7,358 bases of DNA, taken from the NCBI GenBank assembly GCA_035535315.1, contig DATLQD010000010.1, positions 1-7,358 of the forward strand. Direction: 5' to 3'. This stretch comes from DASQGA01 sp035535315. GTDB lineage: Bacteria > Actinomycetota > Thermoleophilia > Gaiellales > Gaiellaceae. Position numbers and translations under genes: made by a program. A model generated the notes under the pieces. That model searched no databases. It was not told where the DNA came from and saw nothing but the letters and a program-made list of their open reading frames with translations. Positions 1-4,680 of the stretch are shown here, piece by piece; positions within the stretch are counted from its first letter, which is position 1, and the number at the start of each line of letters is the position of its first letter.

Positions 1-1671
1 CTCCCAGTACGCGTGGTCGGGGAGGTCGGCGCCGGAGAGCCCCGCGGAGGCGCCCGTCGCGTAGCCGCCCGGCTTCCACTCGGGGTTCTGCCAGCCGAGC
101 GTCGAGAACGGGACGATGCCGGCGTCGAGCCAGACGTCGCCGACCTCTGGTATCCGCGACACCGGCTCACCGCACTTCTCGCATGCGATCACGACGTTGT
201 CGATCCACGGCCGGTGAAGCTCGGGGAGATCTTCCTCGCGGACCGTCGACTTCGAACGCTCGAGCAGCTCGGCCTTCGACCCGATCACGTTCACGTGCCC
301 GCAGGAGCACGGGTAGAAGGGGAGCGGGAGCCCGTAGTAGCGCCGGCGCGAGATGTTCCAGTCCCCCATGTTCCGGAGCCAGTCGGCCATTCGCTTCCCC
401 ATGTAGTCGGGCGTCCACTCGACGGTCTCGTTCGCCTGCATGAGCTGGGGCCTCAGCTCGTCGACCGCGATGAGCCAGTCGTCGGCCACCCGCCAGATCA
501 GCGGCGTGTCACAACGCCAGCAGTGTGGATAGCGGTGCTCGTACAGGCCGGCCTCCACGAGCAGCCCGCGCTCCTTCAGGTCACCGACGATCTGGTCGGC
601 CGCCTCCGCCGTCGAGAGCCCGTGCAGCCAGCCGTAGTCAGGGTAGAAATGGCCCGACTCGTCGACCGGAGTGAGCACGGGCAGCCCGTGCTCCTGCCCG
701 AGCGCGAAGTCCTCCTGACCTGCTCCCGGGGCGATGTGGACGATGCCGGTCCCCTCGTCGAGGGAGACCTCTTCCCAGGGGATGACGCGATGGTCGACCG
801 CGGCGCCCGGCTCGAGCGTGTCGAAGGGCCCCTGATAAGGCCAGCCGACCATGTCGGTTCCACGCACGCGTTCCTCGAACACGTCGTCGGGATAGCGCTC
901 GACGGCGACCCACTCGCCGGTGTCACCGCGGCCGTACTCGGCGTCCGGCTTGACGGCGGCTGCAACGTTGGCCGGCAGCGTCCAGGGAGTCGTCGTCCAG
1001 GCGACGAGGTACTCACCCTTCCGCTCCTTGAGCGGGAAGCGGACGAAGATGGAGGGATCGGCGCGATCCTGGTAGACGCCCGACTGGGTCAGCTCGTGCT
1101 GGGAGAGGGACGTGCCGCAGCGGGGGCACCACTCCGTCGAGCGGTGGCCCATGTAGAGCCAGCCCTTCTCGTTGACGATCTGAAGGAACCTCCAGATGTA
1201 CTCGATGTTGGTGTCGGAGAAGGTGTAGTAGTCGTTGCCCCAGTCCATCCACTGGCCGAGCCGCTTCGACCCGCGGGTGAGCTGTTCCGCCGAGTTGACC
1301 ACGACCTCTCGGCACTTGGCCGCGAACTTGTCCAGCCCGTAGTCCTCGATCTCGCGCTTCGAGTTCAGACCAAGTGACTTCTCGACGCCGACCTCGATCC
1401 AGAGGCCCTGGCAGTCGAAGCCGTTCTGGTAGCGCTGGTCGAAGCCCTGCAGCGCCTTGTACCGCTGAAAGACGTCCTTGAGGGCGCGACCCCACGCGGT
1501 GTGGACACCGAGCGTCTTGTTGGCGGTCACCGGGCCGTCGAAGAAGCTGAAACGAGGGCCGCCGCGGTTCAGCTCCCGGAGCCGGCGGAAGGTTTCCCGC
1601 TCCTCCCACCAGGAAAGAACCTCCTGCTCCAACGCAGGGTGATCCGGGACCTGTGGAAGAGGCCGGAACAT
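1..1671 (-). CDS. ileS: Isoleucyl-tRNA synthetase, N-terminal 557 codons (3' end outside window)
   Basis: Class I aminoacyl-tRNA synthetase charging tRNA-Ile with isoleucine in the cytoplasm. The minus frame is open from ATG 1671 to the window edge with no stop; I translated it throughout. Visible in order: a HIGH-region segment at residues 51-62 (NKTLGVHTAWGR) followed by a QNGFDCQGLWIEV-type block; a first Cys pair C182-x2-C185; the CP1 editing-domain signatures WTTTPWTLPAN (225-235) and GTGIVHIAPG (307-316); a second Cys pair C384-x2-C387; WNISRRRYYG; a C-x-C...C-x2-C knuckle (C455, C457, C497, C500); and RIPEVGDVWLDAG, the IleS counterpart of the VPEVxDxWFDSG block. KMSKS and the anticodon domain would lie left of the window. 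The HIGH motif is non-canonical. ValS or LeuS are less likely because the WNISR and PEVxDxW blocks are IleS-like. No Shine-Dalgarno is evident before ATG 1671, and trxA starts divergently 28 bp away. Confidence 0.93.
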   Translation of the reverse strand, partial: MFRPLPQVPDHPALEQEVLSWWEERETFRRLRELNRGGPRFSFFDGPVTANKTLGVHTAWGRALKDVFQRYKALQGFDQRYQNGFDCQGLWIEVGVEKSLGLNSKREIEDYGLDKFAAKCREVVVNSAEQLTRGSKRLGQWMDWGNDYYTFSDTNIEYIWRFLQIVNEKGWLYMGHRSTEWCPRCGTSLSQHELTQSGVYQDRADPSIFVRFPLKERKGEYLVAWTTTPWTLPANVAAAVKPDAEYGRGDTGEWVAVERYPDDVFEERVRGTDMVGWPYQGPFDTLEPGAAVDHRVIPWEEVSLDEGTGIVHIAPGAGQEDFALGQEHGLPVLTPVDESGHFYPDYGWLHGLSTAEAADQIVGDLKERGLLVEAGLYEHRYPHCWRCDTPLIWRVADDWLIAVDELRPQLMQANETVEWTPDYMGKRMADWLRNMGDWNISRRRYYGLPLPFYPCSCGHVNVIGSKAELLERSKSTVREEDLPELHRPWIDNVVIACEKCGEPVSRIPEVGDVWLDAGIVPFSTLGWQNPEWKPGGYATGASAGLSGADLPDHAYWE

Positions 1672-1699
1672 CGAAGGGTCAGTCTACGTTTCAGAAGAT

Positions 1700-2041
1700 A
1701 TGGCAGACACAATTACGGAATCCACTTTTCAGCAGGAAGTCCTCGAGAGCGAACAGCCTGTGCTCGTCGATTTCTGGGCGGAGTGGTGCGGCCCGTGCCA
1801 CGCGGTAGCACCGATCCTCGACCAGATCGCCGAGGAGCGCGCCGACCAGCTCCGGCTCGTCAAGGTAAACATCGACGAGGAGCCCGAGCTCGCCCAACGG
1901 TACGGGATCATGAGCATCCCCACGATGATCCTCTTCGAGGGCGGCCAGCCGAAGGCCGCCGCGCTCGGGGCTCAGCCGAAGGGCATGCTCGAGAAGTCGC
2001 TCGGTCTCAGCGAAGCCGAGACCAACGGCTCCGAGAACTAA
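1700..2041 (+). CDS. trxA: Thioredoxin
   Basis: Small cytoplasmic disulfide oxidoreductase of 113 aa, the usual thioredoxin length (about 105-115). The active site W29-C30-G-P-C33 sits after the typical VLVDFWAEWCGPC strand-helix junction, the cis-proline is P74 in SIPTMILF, and the buried Asp of the DFWA block (D24) is present. There is no signal peptide. The residues after the active site (HAVAP) replace the more common K/R-M-hydrophobic-AP. A short acidic tail (after LEKSLGLSE) follows the last helix. The start ATG 1700 gives a normal N-terminus; the only purine run upstream, AGAAG at 1693-1697, is only 2 nt from the ATG, so initiation may be weak or leaderless. It is divergent from ileS and convergent with the small gene ending at 2045. 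Thioredoxin could serve as a reductant for peroxiredoxins, including the one at 6522, but no physical linkage shows this. Confidence 0.95.
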   Translation: MADTITESTFQQEVLESEQPVLVDFWAEWCGPCHAVAPILDQIAEERADQLRLVKVNIDEEPELAQRYGIMSIPTMILFEGGQPKAAALGAQPKGMLEKSLGLSEAETNGSEN

Positions 2042-2058
2042 GACCTAGTCGCGGTCTT
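2040..2058. terminator. Candidate short bidirectional terminator hairpin between convergent genes
   Basis: AAGACC (2040-2045) and GGTCTT (2053-2058) form a perfect 6-bp stem with a 7-nt loop, spanning both stop codons (trxA TAA 2039-2041; minus-strand TAG 2045-2047). There is no U-tract on either side, so intrinsic termination is uncertain. An upstream pair GGTCTC/GAGACC (2003-2008 and 2018-2023), inside trxA, could pair competitively with these arms. Confidence 0.3.
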
Positions 2059-2227
2059 CCAGGAAGCTCTGGAAGTCGGAGTGCTTGCGCAGAAAGGCCT
2101 CAACCTCGTCGAGGCCTTCGGCGATGAAGGACTCGAGCCAGTTCTCGGCCAGGTCTTCGTCGATGCGATGGACGCCGCTCTCGGACACGATGGGCCGATT
2201 ATCGGCAGCAACCCCAAAAACCTTCAT
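2045..2227 (-). CDS. Small acidic protein of unknown function (60 aa)
   Basis: I do not recognise a family. The 60-aa product has no Cys, no signal peptide and no membrane span; it is acidic with predicted amphipathic helices (ENWLESFIAEGLDEVEAFLRK) and ends FLEDRD. Codons from about residue 14 onward are strongly G/C at position 3, as in its neighbours, which supports real coding. It begins 12 bp after the stop of the Nudix gene on the same strand, so the two are probably co-transcribed. The start is debatable. ATG 2227 has no clear ribosome site, and the first 13 codons (GTT, TTT, GTT, GCT, GAT, AAT) are AT-richer than the rest. GTG 2188 would give 47 aa, and a GATAAT sequence lies just upstream of it on the minus strand within a 13-nt palindrome (2194-2206). 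Confidence 0.65.
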   Translation of the reverse strand: MKVFGVAADNRPIVSESGVHRIDEDLAENWLESFIAEGLDEVEAFLRKHSDFQSFLEDRD

Positions 2228-2239
2228 GGGCCATCTGGC

Positions 2240-2788
2240 CTATTTGTGGGAGGCGCCTGACCCAACCCGCGCCCGCCAGTCGGCAAGCGCCTCGACGGTA
2301 TTCCGGAAAGCGAACTCGGAGTCGCTCGGCAGCTCGTCCGGTGCGAACCAGGCAACCTCGGCGATCTCAGCGTCGAGCGCGAGCTCGCCGCCGGTGATGC
2401 GGGCTGCCCAGTAGAGGTTGAGCGTGAAGATGCCGTCCTCGCCGTAGCGATCCGGATAGCCGCCAAGGTATTCCAACGGCTCGATCTCCAGGGACGTCTC
2501 CTCTTCGAGCTCGCGGCGCAGCGCGGCGAGCGGCTCTTCTCCTTCGTCGATGAAGCCGCCGAGGAGGTCCCAGAGACCCGCGCCCGGCTCTGCCCCGCGG
2601 CGGGCGAGGAGCACCCGTCCCTGGTCGTCGATGACGATTGCGCTCGCGGTCGGGGCGGGATTGGCGTAGACGCTGAGGCCGCACGCGGGACAGTGGACTG
2701 ATCGTTTCTCGCGCTCCAGCTCCGTCTGACAGCGTGGGCACGTCTTCCAGCCCGCGAAGAAAGGGCTCTCTGTCATACGATCGAGCAT
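2240..2788 (-). CDS. Nudix hydrolase with N-terminal zinc ribbon
   Basis: Predicted to cleave a nucleoside diphosphate linked to another moiety, acting in the cytoplasm. An N-terminal zinc ribbon, C17-x2-C20...C33-x2-C36, is followed by YANPAPT, which resembles the zinc-ribbon-to-Nudix junction of NADH pyrophosphatases. The Nudix box runs G78-x5-E84-x7-R92-E93-L-E-E96-E97-T-S99-L100. All metal-binding acidic residues are present, but the late Gly of the consensus is Ser99. The NudC signature SQPWPFPxS after the box is absent (YLGGYPDRYGEDGIF instead), so the substrate cannot be assigned as NADH; ADP-ribose or another nucleotide sugar is possible. Start ATG 2788 has GAGGA 3 nt upstream, which is close spacing; ATG 2776 is an alternative. 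The small 60-aa gene follows 12 bp downstream. Confidence 0.88.
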   Translation of the reverse strand: MLDRMTESPFFAGWKTCPRCQTELEREKRSVHCPACGLSVYANPAPTASAIVIDDQGRVLLARRGAEPGAGLWDLLGGFIDEGEEPLAALRRELEEETSLEIEPLEYLGGYPDRYGEDGIFTLNLYWAARITGGELALDAEIAEVAWFAPDELPSDSEFAFRNTVEALADWRARVGSGASHK

Positions 2789-2812
2789 ATGTCCTCAGGT
2801 CAGGCGGTATCC

Positions 2813-2837
2813 CGTGCACGAGGATCCCACGCGCGTG
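2813..2837. promoter_or_regulatory. Two GC-rich palindromes upstream of the Nudix gene
   Basis: CGTGCACG (2813-2820) and CACGCGCGTG (2828-2837) are perfect palindromes with centres 16 bp apart, 25-49 bp upstream of the Nudix start. The position suits an operator for a dimeric regulator. In GC-rich DNA such palindromes also arise by chance. No convincing -10/-35 pair was found nearby. Confidence 0.25.
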
Positions 2838-2864
2838 ATCGACCCGACGAAGAGAAGTGAACTC

Positions 2865-2942
2865 CCTCACGTTCCTCGGAGCCAGCCTTCGGGAGGGCCC
2901 CGGCTCCGCCGGGCCTGAGAGGGGGCGGCGAGGGACGTGAGG
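2865..2942 (+). promoter_or_regulatory. Leader stem-loop covering the start of the small cNMP-like gene
   Basis: Arms 2865-2877 (CCTCACGTTCCTC) and 2930-2942 (GAGGGACGTGAGG) are complementary over 13 bp with a single G-U pair. The 3' arm contains the likely ribosome site (GAGGG, 2930-2934) and the GTG start codon (2937-2939). Inside it, CCCGGC-TCC-GCCGGG (2899-2913) forms a second hairpin. If transcribed from upstream of 2865, translation initiation would be sequestered. Confidence 0.4.
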
Positions 2943-3227
2943 CATCAGAGCGCGACGGCGAATGAGCTGGCTCGGATCGCCGAGCTCGCCGGGCTGCCGG
3001 GCGAGGCGCTGACGCGCCTCGGCGAGCAGATGGAGCGGCGCGAGCTCGCTCCCGGCGAGACCCTTGAAGCTGCTGGACGATTCGGCGTCGTTCTCGCGGG
3101 CATGGCGCGCGGTACCACGGCGCTCCTCCGGCCCGGAGACACATTCGACTCGAGCGTCACGGCGCTCACCCCCGCGACGGTCGCGAGCTGCGAGCGAGCC
3201 GTCTACGAGTCGTTCCTGGCCGACTAG
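2937..3227 (+). CDS. Small protein resembling a reduced cyclic-nucleotide-binding-like beta-barrel
   Basis: The 96-aa soluble protein has a helical N-terminus (ELARIAELAGLPGEALTRLGEQM, given in parts: residues 10-32), then a string of short beta-like segments with turns typical of the CRP/cNMP-binding fold: RRELAPGETL (34-43), RFGVVLAGMA (48-57), LLRPGDTF (63-70) and ALTPATVASC (76-85), ending in a short helix (ERAVYESFLAD). The family pattern is hydrophobic-x-PGExL...FxVVLxG...LxPGDxF...TPATVxxC. The barrel is shorter than the usual ~120 aa, and I see no phosphate-binding-cassette Arg-x-x-x-Arg or GE-L motif, so nucleotide binding is doubtful. No DNA-binding HTH follows. GTG 2937 is the only in-frame start after a TGA at 2916, and AGGG precedes it. 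Its TAG stop abuts the stop of the convergent membrane-protein gene. Confidence 0.6.
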   Translation: MRHQSATANELARIAELAGLPGEALTRLGEQMERRELAPGETLEAAGRFGVVLAGMARGTTALLRPGDTFDSSVTALTPATVASCERAVYESFLAD

Positions 3228-3236
3228 CTAGCGGCC
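3218..3236. terminator. Candidate hairpin at abutting convergent stop codons
   Basis: GGCCG (3218-3222) and CGGCC (3232-3236) form a 5-bp GC stem. The 9-nt loop contains the palindrome CTAGCTAG (3224-3231), which supplies both stops: TAG 3225-3227 on plus and TAG 3230-3228 on minus. No U-tract is visible; the terminator role is tentative. Confidence 0.3.
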
Positions 3237-3422
3237 GAGCTTCGAGCGGGCGTACGAGGCGGGCGAGTGCCCGCTCTTGGCCAGCCGCTTGGCCGACGAG
3301 CTGCGACCCCACCTGGAGATCGCGTCGCCGGCCGAGTTGAAGCCGCCGATCAGGCGGAGAAAGAAGGCCGCGAACGCGTAGCCGACGATGATGATGACCC
3401 AGTTCCACATGGGCCTTCTCAT
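3228..3422 (-). CDS. Small single-span membrane protein (64 aa)
   Basis: No family is recognised. The protein starts MRRPMWNW and has one hydrophobic span (about residues 7-25, VIIIVGYAFAAFFLRLIGG), followed by a polar, strongly basic C-terminal half (SRWGRSSSAKRLAKS, YARSKLGR). It is probably an inner-membrane protein with a basic cytoplasmic or nucleic-acid-facing tail; no signal-cleavage site is obvious. The start ATG 3422 overlaps the TGA of the upstream serine hydrolase as ATGA, and GGAG lies 5 nt before it, so translation is likely coupled to that gene. A second ATG at 3410 (MWNWV) is possible. A longer open frame to 3641 exists, but its N-terminal part is antisense-frame noise within the hydrolase gene, so I reject it. 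The stop directly abuts that of the convergent gene at 3227. Confidence 0.7.
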   Translation of the reverse strand: MRRPMWNWVIIIVGYAFAAFFLRLIGGFNSAGDAISRWGRSSSAKRLAKSGHSPASYARSKLGR

Positions 3423-4225
3423 CGTAGCTCCGCGAGCACCGCGTCGGAGAGGCGGGGCCAGGCGTCCTTCGCCCAGTCCCCGAACTGGAGGCCGCTGAGC
3501 GACGCGCAGGCCGCGCCGACGTCGGGATCGACCCACAAGAAGGAACCCGTCCCTCCGAAGTGGCCGAAGGTGCGCTCGGAGTTCTGCGTCCCCGTCCAGT
3601 GCGGCGTCTTCGCGTCGCGAAGCTCGAAGCCGAGCCCCCAATCGTTCGGCTCGTAGCGGCCGAGGTCGGGAATGACGCCGACGAGACCGGGGAACGCGAC
3701 GGATGTCGCCTCGGCCAGCGTTTCCGGAGCGACGAGTCGCGGAGCCAGGAGGTCACGTCCGAAGCGGAGGAGATCCTCCAGCGGCCCGACGAGGCCCGAC
3801 GCAGGCGGACCGTCCAGCTTGGTCGCAGTCATCCCGAGGGGATCCAGCACGGCCGCGTGCAAGTACTCCTCGAAGCCCATCTCGGCGCGTTCGGCCAGCA
3901 GGCCACCGAGGAGGTTGAAACCGGTGTTCGAGTAGATCCGGCGCTGCCCGGGCCGCGCGATAGGGCGGTCGCCGTCGAACGGGAGCCCGGAGGCATGGGC
4001 GAGGAGATGGCGGACAGTGGAGCCCTCGGGCCCCGCCGGCTCCTCGAGGTCGACGATCCCCTCCTCCGCCGCGACGAGCACGGCCATCGCGGTGAAGAGC
4101 TTGGTGACCGAGGCCCAGCGGAAGTCGCCGACTGGGTCCCCGTGCGTCCATATGCGATCCGCCGAGACCACTCCGGCGGCCGCCCGCTTGGCCGGCCAGC
4201 CCTCGATTTGCCCGAGCGCCTCCAC
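3419..4225 (-). CDS. Serine hydrolase of the beta-lactamase / class C esterase family
   Basis: Predicted acyl-serine hydrolase (beta-lactamase, D-Ala-D-Ala carboxypeptidase or EstB-like esterase; the substrate is not readable). Numbered from GTG 4225 (268 aa): the nucleophile motif S39-V-T-K42 lies in WASVTKLFTA, the second motif Y98-S-N100 in RRIYSNTGFN, and the third-motif equivalent H222-F-G in GHFGGTGSFLW. The STVRHLLAHASGLP block is also characteristic. There is no signal peptide or membrane anchor, so it is probably cytoplasmic, which argues against a resistance beta-lactamase. The frame is open further to ATG 4261 and GTG 4267, but these would overlap the divergent RidA start at 4245. 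GTG 4225 avoids overlap, and TAGTAT (a TAnnnT-type -10 on minus) lies 8 nt upstream. The gene is followed by the membrane-protein gene with an ATGA overlap. Confidence 0.87.
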   Translation of the reverse strand: MEALGQIEGWPAKRAAAGVVSADRIWTHGDPVGDFRWASVTKLFTAMAVLVAAEEGIVDLEEPAGPEGSTVRHLLAHASGLPFDGDRPIARPGQRRIYSNTGFNLLGGLLAERAEMGFEEYLHAAVLDPLGMTATKLDGPPASGLVGPLEDLLRFGRDLLAPRLVAPETLAEATSVAFPGLVGVIPDLGRYEPNDWGLGFELRDAKTPHWTGTQNSERTFGHFGGTGSFLWVDPDVGAACASLSGLQFGDWAKDAWPRLSDAVLAELR

Positions 4226-4244
4226 GGCGGGCGATACTAGCCCG
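4208..4244. promoter_or_regulatory. Candidate shared divergent promoter of the ridA-family gene and serine hydrolase
   Basis: An AT-richer core, GATACTAG (4233-4240), lies between the two divergent starts. On plus, GATACT (4233-4238) is 4/6 to the -10 consensus and would place transcription at about ATG 4245, with TTGCCC (4208-4213) as a poor -35 at 19-bp spacing. On minus the same bases read TAGTAT, 8 nt from GTG 4225. Neither gene has a clear ribosome site, which fits leaderless mRNAs. Confidence 0.35.
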
Positions 4245-4634
4245 ATGGAGCGCAATCTCATCTCCACAGGCTCGCGGTACGAGAAGGCTCTGGGCTATTC
4301 ACGGGCCGTCCGGGTCGGGGACCGCGTCTTCGTGGCCGGGTGCGCGCCGGTCATGGACGACGGCGGCGACCCGCCCCCAGACTCCTACGGCCAGGCGAAG
4401 CGCTGCCTCGAGCGGATCGAGCAGGCGCTCAGCGCGGCCGGCGGCACCCTCGCGGACGTGGTCCGCACCCGCGCCTACCTGACACCGGGCGCCGACTTCG
4501 ACGAGTTCGGACAGGCACACGGCGAGGCTTTCAGCGAGATCCGGCCCGCGAACACGACGGTGATCGTCGCCGCTCTGGTCGATCCTCGCTGGCTGCTCGA
4601 GATCGAAGCGGAAGCAGTCCTCACACACGAGTGA
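4245..4634 (+). CDS. RidA/YjgF/YER057c/UK114 family protein
   Basis: Rid-family trimeric enamine/imine deaminase-like protein of 129 aa, normal for the family. Recognisable segments are N-terminal MERNLISTGS, RVGDRVFVAGCAP (residues 23-35), the helix QAKRCLERIEQALSAAGG (50-67), DVVRTRAYLT (71-80) and the C-terminal strand LLEIEAEAV (117-125). In canonical RidA a P-A-R motif supplies the catalytic arginine that holds the substrate carboxylate. Here the equivalent stretch is R100-P-A-N103-T, so that Arg is missing. By family knowledge this places it among Rid subgroups not expected to act as classical 2-aminoacrylate deaminases; its real substrate is unknown. ATG 4245 has no Shine-Dalgarno. The gene is divergent from the serine hydrolase, and its TGA forms part of the terminator stem. 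Confidence 0.9.
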   Translation: MERNLISTGSRYEKALGYSRAVRVGDRVFVAGCAPVMDDGGDPPPDSYGQAKRCLERIEQALSAAGGTLADVVRTRAYLTPGADFDEFGQAHGEAFSEIRPANTTVIVAALVDPRWLLEIEAEAVLTHE

Positions 4635-4659
4635 GAGCGGGCCCGGAGGCCCGCTCTCA
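4632..4659. terminator. Strong hairpin terminator, probably bidirectional
   Basis: TGAGAGCGGGCC (4632-4643) and GGCCCGCTCTCA (4648-4659) are perfectly complementary: a 12-bp stem with a CGGA tetraloop. The ridA-family TGA stop is the first three bases of the stem. The convergent repeat-protein gene stops 21 bp to the right (4681). There is no T-tract, as is common for actinobacterial terminators; the stem is symmetrical, so it could serve both genes. Confidence 0.75.
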
Positions 4660-4680
4660 ATGACCCTGTGACGACCTGGG

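Noticed and set aside
13..1377. 454-aa open frame on the plus strand
   Set aside because: It is antisense to ileS, whose minus frame carries all family motifs; the plus product has low-complexity composition and no recognisable domain.
1801..1810. T-box-like sequence on minus (TGCTACCGCG) 130 nt upstream of ileS
   Set aside because: It differs from TGGNACCGCG at a tRNA-pairing base and encodes thioredoxin residues HAVA on plus; no specifier stem was seen.
1501..2127. 208-aa plus-strand frame over the ileS start and trxA
   Set aside because: Out-of-frame shadow of trxA with Arg/Ala/Pro-rich sequence and no domain.
3423..3641. N-terminal extension of the small membrane protein to 3641
   Set aside because: It overlaps the serine hydrolase in another frame, has Arg-rich shadow composition, and ATG 3422 has its own ribosome site.
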